In this document: piece after piece, positions 1 through 7,437 of the stretch
Position numbering within the stretch: position 1 is the stretch's first letter
Layout of the letters: the number at the start of each line of letters is the position of its first letter
DNA from: Saccharothrix luteola
Lineage (GTDB): Bacteria; Actinomycetota; Actinomycetes; Mycobacteriales; Pseudonocardiaceae
Assembly: GCF_020859565.1 (NCBI RefSeq)
Contig: NZ_JAJHUO010000025.1
Location: 62,001 to 126,000 of the forward strand
DNA length: 64,000 bases
Reading direction: 5' to 3'
Made by a program: the position numbers and the translations under genes
The notes under the pieces: model-generated
The model's database searches: none
Told to the model about the DNA's origin: nothing
The model's input: the letters and a program-made list of their open reading frames with translations, nothing else

Positions 1-1
1 G

Positions 2-853
2 GAAGCGCTGCGGGTCGACGAAGGCCTTCGGGCGGTGCACGACGCCACCATCTCGGTGCTGCCCCCGGCGACCGTCGGCAACGCCGCGGAACGCCGCGTG
101 CACGCCTTCGACCCGCGAGGACCCGTCGTCAGCGTGCTGGACCCCGTCGTGCCCGGCTTCCCCGACGCGTCCGGCCTCGGCTCGGTGCTCGGCCACCCGA
201 CCCCCGAGCTGACCGCGCTCGCACCCGGCGGCCTGCGCCGCGACGACATCGACCGCGACCACCTCGAACGGGCGCTGGCCACCGCCTCTCGCTTCCTCTA
301 CGTCGGGCACGTCACCACCGGCGGGCACGGCCTGGACGCACGCCTGCACCTGTCCTGCACGGCCGACACCACGGGCCGGGCCGCACCGCTCGGCGCGCAC
401 CGCCCCCTGGCCGCCGCCGACATCGTGCTCGGTCACCGACCCGGCCCGGTGCGCCCGTGGCGGATACCCGCCCGGGTCGCCCTGGTGGCCTGCGAGAGCG
501 GCGGCGACGTCCGCTTCGCCGAACCGTCCGGCCTGGTCACGGCCATGGTGCACGGTGGCGCGGAGCACGTGACCGCGACGAGGTGGACGTTGCCGACCGA
601 CGAAGGGCTGCGCCGCCTCGTGCCCGGCTTCCCGCCGACCCCCGTCCTCGCGCCCACCGTCGTCGCCATCGACGCCGCCCACCGCGCGCCCGACCCGGTG
701 ACCGCGCTCAACGACTGGCAACGCGCCGCGGCCACCCGATGGGAGGAAACGGGCGACCTCACCTGCTCACCGCTCGTGTGGGCCGCGTTCACCACCACCT
801 GGGCGCCACCGCGCGGCGGACGTGGGAACGGCAGGGCGTCGTCCGCGTCTTAG
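2..853 (+). CDS. CHAT-domain (caspase-like) protein, 3' part only
   Basis: The reading frame is open from the left edge, so the start lies outside the window; 283 residues are visible. They match the C-terminal CHAT peptidase domain. The block YVGHVTTGGHG supplies the catalytic His, and VALVACESGGD about 60 residues later supplies the catalytic Cys. The run after it, with GLVTAMVHGGAEHVTATRW, is typical of actinomycete CHAT proteins. CHAT proteins are cysteine peptidases related to caspases and separase, often C-terminal to TPR or other sensor repeats and tied to cell death or conflict signalling. The N-terminal sensor cannot be seen here. A 131-residue coiled-coil protein starts 42 bp downstream on the same strand and may be co-transcribed. 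The family call is firm from the motifs; the biological role is unknown. Confidence 0.8.
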   Translation, partial: EALRVDEGLRAVHDATISVLPPATVGNAAERRVHAFDPRGPVVSVLDPVVPGFPDASGLGSVLGHPTPELTALAPGGLRRDDIDRDHLERALATASRFLYVGHVTTGGHGLDARLHLSCTADTTGRAAPLGAHRPLAAADIVLGHRPGPVRPWRIPARVALVACESGGDVRFAEPSGLVTAMVHGGAEHVTATRWTLPTDEGLRRLVPGFPPTPVLAPTVVAIDAAHRAPDPVTALNDWQRAAATRWEETGDLTCSPLVWAAFTTTWAPPRGGRGNGRASSAS

Positions 854-894
854 CGGTATCGAGGTGTTCCCGCTACGCGACAGGGGGTGAGGAC

Positions 895-1290
895 GTGTCC
901 GCGCCGAGGGGTGAAATACCGAGGGACGAAGCGCTGTACGCACGGATCCAGGAGCTGGAAGGCCGCGTCGAGCAGCTGACCGGCCTGCTGGGCGAGCTGA
1001 CCGGGCACGGCGAGCGGCCCGCGCGGACCGCCGAACCGCGTTTCCAAGCCGCGCTGGACACCGTCTACCAGGCCAGGACGTTCGGGTACGTGTCCGTGCA
1101 CTTCATCACCGGCCGGACGGCGCGGGTGCGGTTGCTGGTCGGGCCCCAGAGCCCTCCCACCACCAGCATCGGCTACGTCAGCAGCTGCTGCCTGGGCGGC
1201 GTCGTGCGTCCCGGGGAGTTCTGGATGGCCGCCACGCACAAAGCGGGGTTGAAAACCGGTTTCGAGTGCGTCTTCACGCCCATGTCCTGA
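895..1290 (+). CDS. Small protein with N-terminal coiled coil, unknown function
   Basis: This 131-residue protein starts at a GTG with a strong purine-rich ribosome site (GGGGGTGAGG) just upstream. Residues about 8-35 look like a short coiled coil (IQELEGRVEQLTGLLGEL). The rest is a compact domain containing FGYVSVHFITGRTARVRLLV and a paired cysteine (SSCC). No signal peptide or membrane segment is visible. It lies 42 bp after the CHAT peptidase gene on the same strand, so it may be a regulator, substrate or partner of it; that is inference from position only. I do not recognise the family. Confidence 0.65.
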   Translation: MSAPRGEIPRDEALYARIQELEGRVEQLTGLLGELTGHGERPARTAEPRFQAALDTVYQARTFGYVSVHFITGRTARVRLLVGPQSPPTTSIGYVSSCCLGGVVRPGEFWMAATHKAGLKTGFECVFTPMS

Positions 1291-1292
1291 CG

Positions 1293-1324
1293 TTGCAACC
1301 GGTACCGCGGTACAGGCTTACCGT
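1293..1324 (+). promoter_or_regulatory. MerR-type promoter with palindromic operator, leaderless
   Basis: TTGCAA (1293-1298) and TACCGT (1319-1324) make -35 and -10 boxes separated by 20 bp, the over-long spacer typical of MerR-activated promoters. The perfect palindrome GTACCGCGGTAC (1302-1313) lies inside the spacer. The ATG at 1331 is only 6 nt past the -10 box, and no ribosome site separates them, so the transcript should begin at or very near the start codon. The MerR regulator encoded as the second gene of this operon is the obvious ligand. Confidence 0.7.
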
Positions 1325-1330
1325 GGCGCC

Positions 1331-1654
1331 ATGACCACGAACGAACGCTGGGCGCCGGCGGCGTGCACGCTGCCGACCGCCGAACGCCCGCTGCGCGAGG
1401 CGGAGTTCGACGAGCTGTTCACCACCGGCGGCGTGGAGCGCCCGGACCCGACCCACTTGCGCATCACCCTCGACCCGACGCCGGAGACGGCGGCACGGGC
1501 GGCGGCGCTGGCCGTGCGCGAGACCGCGTGCTGCTCGTTCTTCACGTTCGCCGTCGTGGCCTCGGCCGGCCGGGTGCGGCTGGACGTCACCGTCACGGAC
1601 GAGCACGTCGACGTGCTCGACGCCCTGCGGCAGCGGGCGGGTGGGGCGAGGTGA
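1331..1654 (+). CDS. Conserved hypothetical protein paired with MerR regulator
   Basis: This 107-residue soluble protein has a conserved RETACCSFF block near residues 64-72, whose vicinal cysteines could bind a soft metal or a thiol. Similar small proteins occur directly before metal-type MerR regulators in actinomycetes (from memory of the gene pairing, not a search). It begins with the predicted leaderless ATG and its TGA overlaps the GTG of the MerR gene by 4 bp, so the two are translationally coupled. A role in metal or thiol-stress handling is inferred from partner and cysteines. Confidence 0.7.
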   Translation: MTTNERWAPAACTLPTAERPLREAEFDELFTTGGVERPDPTHLRITLDPTPETAARAAALAVRETACCSFFTFAVVASAGRVRLDVTVTDEHVDVLDALRQRAGGAR

Positions 1655-2088
1655 CCGGGTTGCGCAGCGGGCAGCTCGCCGAGGCCGCCGGGGTGAACCA
1701 CCAGACGTTGCGCTACTACGAGCGCCGCGGCCTGCTGTCCGAACCGGAGCGCACGCCGGGCGGCCACCGCGTCTACCCGCCGGAAGCGCTCACCGTGCTG
1801 CGGATGATCAAGGCGGCCAAGCGGCTCGGGTTCACGTTGGAGGAGATCTCCGACCTGCTCGTCGCCCGGCGACGGCTCAGCTCACGCCGTGAGCAGGGGT
1901 TGGGTGACCGGGTCGCGGTCAAGCTCGCCGAGGTGGAGGCCAGGATCGCCGATCTGGAGGTGATCCGCGACATGCTGCGCTCCGCCCTTGACTACGGCTG
2001 CGACGACCTGATCACCTGCGCGCACGCGCCGTCCTGCCCCGTCCTGCTCCCGGAAGCCACCGACGAGGCCAGCTGCGGGACGTGCTGA
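1651..2088 (+). CDS. MerR-family metal/redox-responsive transcriptional regulator
   Basis: This 145-residue protein starts at GTG, sharing GTGA with the preceding stop. The N-terminal winged HTH has the MerR signature: AGVNHQTLRYYERRGLL, then GHRVYPPE. A dimerisation helix follows. The C-terminal tail carries five cysteines (YGCDDL, ITCAHAPSCP, SCGTC), as in mercury, lead, zinc or gold sensors of the family. It most likely autoregulates through the palindrome at 1302-1313. The metal specificity cannot be told from the sequence. Confidence 0.88.
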   Translation: MTGLRSGQLAEAAGVNHQTLRYYERRGLLSEPERTPGGHRVYPPEALTVLRMIKAAKRLGFTLEEISDLLVARRRLSSRREQGLGDRVAVKLAEVEARIADLEVIRDMLRSALDYGCDDLITCAHAPSCPVLLPEATDEASCGTC

Positions 2089-2338
2089 CCTACTTTGAGC
2101 GGTTGTGGCGCACCGGCCCTGTGCTCCATGGAGGGCGTTTGAGCGCCTGAATGAGTGGAAAGGGCCGGCTCGGAGAGTTAGTGGGCGCGCGATCACCGGT
2201 CACGAACCGGTGGGAGAACCGCGACAACTGATGAAACCGCGCCCGGGGTCGGGACATGGCGGCACAGCGGCGTGTTCGATGGGAAGGATGAGTTTTCGCC
2301 GCAGACAGCCGCAGGCCGCCGCAGAGGGGAACGTCGTT
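2089..2338 (+). other. Intergenic region before P450 remnant and rppA
   Basis: No convincing gene lies in these 250 bp. The clearest structure is a perfect inverted repeat CACCGGT-N5-ACCGGTG at 2194-2212, a plausible operator for the P450 remnant/rppA unit. An ATG at 2288 is in frame with the P450 remnant but has a ribosome-like site directly abutting it, so the GTG at 2339 with AGGGGAA seven bases upstream is the better start. Confidence 0.4.
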
Positions 2339-2710
2339 GTGAACGTCCGGACGCACGACCGAAGGGCCGTGCCGAACTGCCCCTTTCGTCACGACGAGGC
2401 CCTGGCGCCCGACCCCTTCCTGACCCGGATGAGGACCGAGTCGCCGGTCGCCAGGGCCCGCCTGCCCTACGGAGAGGGTGACGCGTGGCTGGTCACCCGC
2501 CACGACGACGTCCGCGCGGTCACCTCGGACCGGCGGTTCAGCCGGGCCGCGCTGGTCGACCGGGACTTCCCCCGCATCACCCCCGCCCCCATCGCCCAGC
2601 GCGAGGCGGCCCGGTTCCCGAGGTTGCGGGTGGCCATGCCGACGCGGGACGTGCGGTGGAACACCGTCTCGATCTGGCGGTGCCCGCTCGCGCTGCCCGT
2701 CACCTGGTGA
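2339..2710 (+). pseudogene. Cytochrome P450 (CYP158-like) gene with large in-frame internal deletion
   Basis: The frame encodes only 123 residues. The first ~90 match a P450 N-terminus (CPFRHDEALAPDPF, then AWLVTRHDDVRAVTSDRRFS and DFPRITP). The last ~33 match the extreme C-terminus of the same family (FPRLRVAMP, then RWNTVSIW and LALPVTW). The join falls near 2605-2617, at QREAARFP. The middle ~280 residues are gone, including the I-helix, the ExxR motif and the haem-cysteine loop, so the product cannot bind haem as a P450. The frame is kept. The gene lies 10 bp before rppA, where actinomycetes usually carry a flaviolin-coupling P450, so this is a decayed partner of RppA. Confidence 0.85.
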
Positions 2711-2720
2711 GGGCGGGGTC

Positions 2721-3788
2721 GTGGCCACGCTGTGCCGACCCGCCATCGCGGTGCCCGAGCACCTCATCACCCGTGAGGAGACCCTGGAACTGGCCAGGGC
2801 CCTGCACCGCGACCACCCGCAGCTCGACCTCGCGTTGCGGCTCATCGGCAACACCGGCGTCCAGACCAGGCACATCCTCCAGCCGATCGAGGACACCCTC
2901 AGGCACCCCGGCTTCGCCGTGCGCAACGCCCTCTACGAGAAGGAGGCCAAGTCCAGGGTGCCGGAAGTGGTGCGACGGGCGCTGGAGCACGCCGACCTGT
3001 CGGCGGCCGAGATCGACCTGATCGTGTACGTCTCGTGCACCGGTTTCATGATGCCGTCGATGACGGCCTGGCTGATCAACACGATGGGGTTCCGGTCGTC
3101 GACCCGCCAACTCCCGATCGCACAACTCGGGTGCGCCGCGGGTGGTGCGGCGATCAACCGCGCGCACGACTTCTGCACCGCCTACCCCCGGTCCAACGTG
3201 CTGATCGTGGCGTGCGAGTTCTGCTCCCTGCTGTACCAGCCGACCGACCTCGGCGTCGGCAACCTGCTGTCCAACGGCCTGTTCGGCGACGCGCTGGCCG
3301 CGGCCGTGATGCGGGGCGAGGGCGGTGAAGGGGTGCGCGTCGAGCGGAACGGCTCCCGCCTGGTGCCCGACACCGAGGACTGGATCGCCTACGAGGTCCG
3401 CGAGACCGGGTTCCACTTCCTGCTGGACAAGCGGGTGCCCGGCACGATGTCCATGCTCGCGCCCGCCATGCGGGAGACGGCCGAACCGCACGGCTGGGAC
3501 ATCGCGGGCCTCGACTTCTACATCGTGCACGCGGGCGGGCCGCGGATCCTGGACGACCTCGGCAAGCACCTGCGGCTGCCGGCGGAGACGTTCCGGTACA
3601 GCAGGATGACGCTCACCGAACGCGGCAACGTGGCCAGCGTCGTCATCTTCGACGCCCTCGAACGGTTCTTCGCCGACGGCGGGGCCGAGCACGGCGCGCG
3701 CGGCGTCATCGCCGGGTTCGGCCCCGGCATCACGGCGGAGATCTCCCTCGGCACCTGGAGCGCGTCACCGCCGGCGGGGGAGACGTGA
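2721..3788 (+). CDS. rppA: 1,3,6,8-tetrahydroxynaphthalene synthase (type III polyketide synthase)
   Basis: This 355-residue type III PKS condenses five malonyl-CoA units to 1,3,6,8-tetrahydroxynaphthalene, which oxidises to flaviolin and melanin-like pigments. The catalytic triad falls where it does in known RppA enzymes: Cys138 (AQLGCAAGG), His270 (YIVHAGGPR) and Asn303 (ERGNVAS). The C-terminal GFGPGITAE loop is present. The GTG at 2721 gives the family's usual N-terminus (CRPAIAVPEH). It lies 10 bp after the deleted P450, so both were probably one operon. With that P450 gone, products probably remain as flaviolin unless another P450 acts. Confidence 0.95.
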   Translation: MATLCRPAIAVPEHLITREETLELARALHRDHPQLDLALRLIGNTGVQTRHILQPIEDTLRHPGFAVRNALYEKEAKSRVPEVVRRALEHADLSAAEIDLIVYVSCTGFMMPSMTAWLINTMGFRSSTRQLPIAQLGCAAGGAAINRAHDFCTAYPRSNVLIVACEFCSLLYQPTDLGVGNLLSNGLFGDALAAAVMRGEGGEGVRVERNGSRLVPDTEDWIAYEVRETGFHFLLDKRVPGTMSMLAPAMRETAEPHGWDIAGLDFYIVHAGGPRILDDLGKHLRLPAETFRYSRMTLTERGNVASVVIFDALERFFADGGAEHGARGVIAGFGPGITAEISLGTWSASPPAGET

Positions 3789-3810
3789 TCGCGTGTGGGA
3801 GGCTGCCGGC

Positions 3811-4611
3811 ATGCGTTGCGGGATCGTGCTGCCGTTCTTCGACGCGCCGGAAGTGGCGTCGTGCGCGGCGTTGGCCGAGGAGTGCGGCTGGGACGGCGTG
3901 TTCCTGGCCGAGGCGATGTGGGGCGTCGACGCCTGGGTGGCGTTGACGGCGGCGGCGATGCGCACGTCGTCGGTGCGGCTGGGCACGATGCTCACGCCGT
4001 TGCCGCGGTTCAAGCCGTGGGACGTGGCGTCCAAGGCGGCGACGCTGGACCGGTTGTCCGGTGGGCGCGTGCAGCTGTCGGTCGGGCTGGGCGCGCTGGA
4101 CCCCGGGTGGACGGCGTTCGAGCGCCCGACGAGCCGGGCGGCACGGGCGTTGCTGCTGGACGAAGGGCTCGCGGTGTACGACGGGCTGATGCGCGGGCAG
4201 CCGTTCTCGTTCCGCGGGCAGCGCTACGACGTGCGGGAAACGGACTCCTACCCACCGCCGCCGCCCGTGCAGCGGCCACGGGTGCCGGTGTGGGTGGTGG
4301 GCGCGCACGGCCGCCCCGTGTCGATGAGGCGTGCGGTGGCGTGGGACGGGCTGCTGCCGAACGTGATCGACGGCGGTGAGGCGCGTGGTCCGGCGAACCC
4401 GTCGGAGATGGCGGCCATCGTGGCGGAGGCGAGGGAGCTGCGCACGTCCCTCGGGCTGCCGTGGGAGGGCTTCGACGTGATCGCCGAGGGCGTGGCGACG
4501 AGCGTGGGCGAGTGGGCCGACGCGGGCGCGACCTGGTGGGTCGAGTCGGACTGGGAGACCACGGTCGACGCCGTGCGCGACCGGATCGCCGCCGGGCCGC
4601 CGTCGTCCTAG
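3811..4611 (+). CDS. LLM-class flavin/F420-dependent oxidoreductase
   Basis: This 266-residue luciferase-like (LLM) TIM-barrel protein begins MRCGIVLPFFD at an ATG with GGGAGG eight bases upstream; an in-frame GTG 18 bp earlier lacks a ribosome site. RLGTMLTPLPRFKPWDVA and LDRLSGGRVQLSVGLG are family landmarks. Members use F420 or FMN to oxidise or reduce small molecules; the substrate is not predictable. It follows rppA by 22 bp on the same strand and could be a tailoring enzyme, though the link is weak. Its stop overlaps the convergent kinase gene by 4 bp. Confidence 0.85.
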   Translation: MRCGIVLPFFDAPEVASCAALAEECGWDGVFLAEAMWGVDAWVALTAAAMRTSSVRLGTMLTPLPRFKPWDVASKAATLDRLSGGRVQLSVGLGALDPGWTAFERPTSRAARALLLDEGLAVYDGLMRGQPFSFRGQRYDVRETDSYPPPPPVQRPRVPVWVVGAHGRPVSMRRAVAWDGLLPNVIDGGEARGPANPSEMAAIVAEARELRTSLGLPWEGFDVIAEGVATSVGEWADAGATWWVESDWETTVDAVRDRIAAGPPSS

Positions 4612-5141
4612 AGCGCGGCGAGGACCTGGTCCGCCAGCTGCTCCGGGGTGTGCAGGTCGCCTCGGAGGACGAGCGTGTCCGGGGGCAGGCCGGCCCGTGC
4701 GGCGACGCACCGGTCGACGTTGCGCAGGCGGAAGGCGCGGGCCTGGGCGTCGGCGTCCGGGTTGTGCGGGTCCATGACCTGGTTGTCGATGCGGCGGCGC
4801 AGCTCGTCGGCGGGCACGTCCAGGAAGACGTGCCGGAGCGGGACGCCCGCGGCGGCGAGGAGCCCGAAGATCTCCTCCCGGTAGGCCGGCTCGACCAGGG
4901 TCATCGGCGTGATCAGGTGCCGCCCGTACTCGCGGTGCAGGGTGATCGCGACCTCGGCGGTGAGCTTGCGCCACGGCGGCAGGTCCTGGAAGTCGCCCGT
5001 CCCCGACGGGGGCGCCGACACCTGGAGCAGGTAGCCGACGTGCTCCGGGTCGAACGACAGCGCGTCCGGCAGGCGACGGCGCAGCTCCTCGGCCAAGGTC
5101 GTCTTGCCACCGCCGAACGCGCCGTTGATCCACACGATCAT
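4608..5141 (-). CDS. P-loop kinase / AAA-family ATPase
   Basis: This 177-residue protein begins MIVWINGAFGGGKTT, with the Walker A loop right at the N-terminus (GAFGGGKT). It resembles small nucleoside- or chloramphenicol-phosphotransferase-like kinases, with a later VFLDVPADELRRRI strand-helix and a basic lid region (RAFRLRNVDRCVAAR). The substrate is unknown. Start choice is between ATG 5141 and GTG 5147; neither has a clear ribosome site, so the transcript may be nearly leaderless. It is divergent from the hydrolase at 5210. Confidence 0.75.
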   Translation of the reverse strand: MIVWINGAFGGGKTTLAEELRRRLPDALSFDPEHVGYLLQVSAPPSGTGDFQDLPPWRKLTAEVAITLHREYGRHLITPMTLVEPAYREEIFGLLAAAGVPLRHVFLDVPADELRRRIDNQVMDPHNPDADAQARAFRLRNVDRCVAARAGLPPDTLVLRGDLHTPEQLADQVLAAL

Positions 5142-5209
5142 GTTCACAAGATATACGTGACTTCGGACCCCCGTCCGGAGGCGGGCCCGGCCGGGACATA
5201 CTGACCGGT

Positions 5210-6109
5210 ATGACGACACTCGACCACTGGGGCGGCACGAGCCGGCACGTCGACCTGGACGGTGCCGGCGTGCACTACGTCGACTTCGGCGGCGACGGAC
5301 CGCCGATGGTGCTCGTGCACGGCCTGGGCGGCTCGCACCTGAACTGGTGCCTGATCGCACCCCACCTCGTCGACCGGTACCGCGTGCTGGCCGTCGACCT
5401 GGCCGGGTTCGGGCTCACCCACCCCGAGGGACGTGCCACGACCGTGCCCGCGAACGCGCGGCTGCTGGAACGGTTCCTGGCCGAGGTGGTCGGCGAGCCG
5501 GCGGTGCTCGTCGGCAACTCGATGGGCGGAATGATCGCGATCCTGCACGCCGCCCGCCGTCCCGCGTCCGTGACCGCGCTGGCGCTGCTGGACCCCGCCG
5601 TGCCGCTGGCGTTGGGCGCGCGGTTGGACCCGCAGGTGACGGCGGCGTTCGCGATGTACGCCGTGCCGGGGCTGGGGCAGTGGTTCCTGACGAAGTCGCG
5701 GACCGGGGTGTCGACGCGACGGCAGGTCAAGCGGGTGCTGAACCTGGTGTGCGCGAACGCGAAGTCGGTGCCGGAGGAGATGGTCCTGGCTTCGATGTCG
5801 CTGCTGGAGCAGCGCGCCGAGATCCCGGGGCTGGACGAGGCGTTCCTGACGGCGGCGCGCTCGGTCGTGTGGACCGGCGCCACCAGGCGGCGGTACTACG
5901 CGGCGATGAGCAGGGTGCGCGTGCCGGTGTACCTGATGGCGGGCGACAAGGACCGGCTCGTTCCCGTGGCGTCCTCCCGGGAAGCGGCGCGCCGCAACCC
6001 GTCGTGGCGCTTCGAGGTACTGGAGGGCGTCGGCCACGTGCCTCAGCTGGAGGTGCCGGAGCTGGTGGCGTCGCGGATCAAGGACTGGCTGACGAACCCG
6101 GGCGGTTGA
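5210..6109 (+). CDS. Alpha/beta-fold hydrolase
   Basis: This 299-residue protein has the canonical fold landmarks: oxyanion block VHGLGGSHLNW, nucleophile elbow GNSMGG (Ser about 104), acid in MAGDKDRLVP (Asp about 249) and catalytic His in GVGHVPQLE (about 277). No signal peptide is seen, so it acts in the cytoplasm. The family covers esterases, haloalkane dehalogenases and C-C hydrolases; the substrate is unknown. The last 32 bp overlap the convergent DUF397 gene. Confidence 0.9.
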   Translation: MTTLDHWGGTSRHVDLDGAGVHYVDFGGDGPPMVLVHGLGGSHLNWCLIAPHLVDRYRVLAVDLAGFGLTHPEGRATTVPANARLLERFLAEVVGEPAVLVGNSMGGMIAILHAARRPASVTALALLDPAVPLALGARLDPQVTAAFAMYAVPGLGQWFLTKSRTGVSTRRQVKRVLNLVCANAKSVPEEMVLASMSLLEQRAEIPGLDEAFLTAARSVVWTGATRRRYYAAMSRVRVPVYLMAGDKDRLVPVASSREAARRNPSWRFEVLEGVGHVPQLEVPELVASRIKDWLTNPGG

Positions 6110-6266
6110 GGAACTTCGCCCAGGCGTGGCGCGGGAAGGACAACATCGGCCCAGCGGGGTTCTTCGAGTCGCGGACGTCGATCGCGTCGGGCACGAACCT
6201 GACCTCGACGCACGCGGGGTTCTCGGCGCTGCGACTCGACTTGAACCAGTCGGTGCGGTCGCTCAC
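6078..6266 (-). CDS. DUF397 small protein, partner of XRE regulator
   Basis: This 62-residue protein carries the DUF397 signature WFKSSRSAENPACVEVRF and ends in a PRHAWAKFL block. Its GTG overlaps the stop of the XRE regulator (GTGA at 6263-6266), so translation is coupled. Actinomycete genomes carry many such XRE-DUF397 pairs, related to the WhiJ developmental system, in which the small protein probably modulates the regulator. Its 3' end overlaps the convergent hydrolase gene. Confidence 0.88.
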   Translation of the reverse strand: MSDRTDWFKSSRSAENPACVEVRFVPDAIDVRDSKNPAGPMLSFPRHAWAKFLNRPGSSASP

Positions 6267-7126
6267 TCCAACTCCTTGCCGATCTGCTCGATCAGACCCA
6301 GTGATTCGACCCGGTCGAGCGCGAAATCCATCGCTTGGCTGTGGGCCAGACTGTACTCGCGGATCCGCATGGGCTGATCGATCAGATCGGTGGTCGACAC
6401 CGTCTCCTGCCACACCAGGTCGGGCAGCCTGCTGCTGGCGAAACCCAGGAGGTAGAAGGTCGACCCGCCGATGGCGTTGTGGTAGTCGGCGCTGAACGGC
6501 ACGACCCGCACGTCGAGCGTCTCCGGGTGCTGGTCGATCTTGGCGGCCAGGTGCTTGAGCTGCGCCGCCATCACCTCCCGGCCGCCGACCATCTGCCGCA
6601 GTCCCGACTCCGTGATCACCGCGGTGAGCCGGAGCGGGTCGTCGCCCTCCAACCGCTCTTGCCGCTTCATCCTCACTTCGACCCGGCGGTGTGCCTCGGC
6701 CAGTCGGATGCTCGGCGCGCCGCCGTTCATGATGGCCATCGCGTAGTCCCGGGTCTGGAGCAGTCCGGTGATCATGCCCGCGCTGTAGGCGCGGATGCTC
6801 TCCGCGCCTGCCTCGAAGCCGAAGTACCGCAAGACTTCCGAGCTGAACATGGCGGAGTAAGGGCTCCACCAGGCGCGTTTGCCTGCAGCCTCACGGAGTT
6901 CCTGAAGCTCTTCGGCCTCTCCTTCGTCGAAGTCGAGGACGGCGGCGAGTTCGGCCAGCTTCCGGGCGTTGATCTTGACGCGGCCGGTCTCGACGCCCGA
7001 CACGAACGACTGACCGGTGTCGATGGCCTTCGCCGCCGACGCCGCCGTGATGTCCATGAGTTCGCGGCGCTCTCGAAGCCGCAGTCCGAGTTCCCACGCC
7101 GCCACCGTGGGTGATGAGAATGCCAT
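6263..7126 (-). CDS. XRE-family regulator with DUF5753 sensor domain (WhiJ-like)
   Basis: This 287-residue protein has an N-terminal helix-turn-helix (residues about 12-65, with QSFVSGVETGR) and a C-terminal DUF5753 domain. Landmarks of the latter are YSAGMITGLLQTRDYA, VRMKRQERLEGDDP and a closing AHSQAMDFALDRV. Such proteins bind DNA and are thought to receive input from the DUF397 protein encoded immediately downstream. A divergent 73-residue gene starts 89 bp away and is a likely third member of the locus. Confidence 0.92.
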   Translation of the reverse strand: MAFSSPTVAAWELGLRLRERRELMDITAASAAKAIDTGQSFVSGVETGRVKINARKLAELAAVLDFDEGEAEELQELREAAGKRAWWSPYSAMFSSEVLRYFGFEAGAESIRAYSAGMITGLLQTRDYAMAIMNGGAPSIRLAEAHRRVEVRMKRQERLEGDDPLRLTAVITESGLRQMVGGREVMAAQLKHLAAKIDQHPETLDVRVVPFSADYHNAIGGSTFYLLGFASSRLPDLVWQETVSTTDLIDQPMRIREYSLAHSQAMDFALDRVESLGLIEQIGKELE

Positions 7127-7215
7127 GTCGCCCCGATCGAGTGAAGCCTGTTGCTGATATCACCAATTCCAGCCACCATGGTAGCAGCGGATGTTGTCGA
7201 GTGTGGGAGGCGGGA

Positions 7216-7437
7216 ATGAGTCGGTCCCAAGTTCACCTGTGGGCGCAGGTGCCGGGCGATGTGTGGATCAACTACGAGGTGGAGCCGGGCGGAGGGGCGG
7301 TGGTGTTCAAGATCGGTCAGGACGTGGAGCTGTTCATCGACCCGAAAGCCTTGACCAAGATCAGTGAGGTGGCGGCGGAGGCGGCGGAGTTGGCGGGCGC
7401 GGTGGCGGCCGACCACCTCAGCTCGCGGTCGAGGTGA
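7216..7437 (+). CDS. Small acidic protein divergent from XRE/DUF397 pair
   Basis: This 73-residue protein starts at an ATG preceded by GGGAGGCGGGA. It has a beta-rich first half (VPGDVWINYEV, then GGGAVVFKIGQDVELFI) and an alanine-rich helical end (ISEVAAEAAELAGAVAA). No transmembrane segment is predicted by eye. Small proteins of this kind often sit beside WhiJ-type regulators, so it may be their target or effector; function is unknown. Its last 20 bp overlap the convergent acyltransferase gene. Confidence 0.65.
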   Translation: MSRSQVHLWAQVPGDVWINYEVEPGGGAVVFKIGQDVELFIDPKALTKISEVAAEAAELAGAVAADHLSSRSR

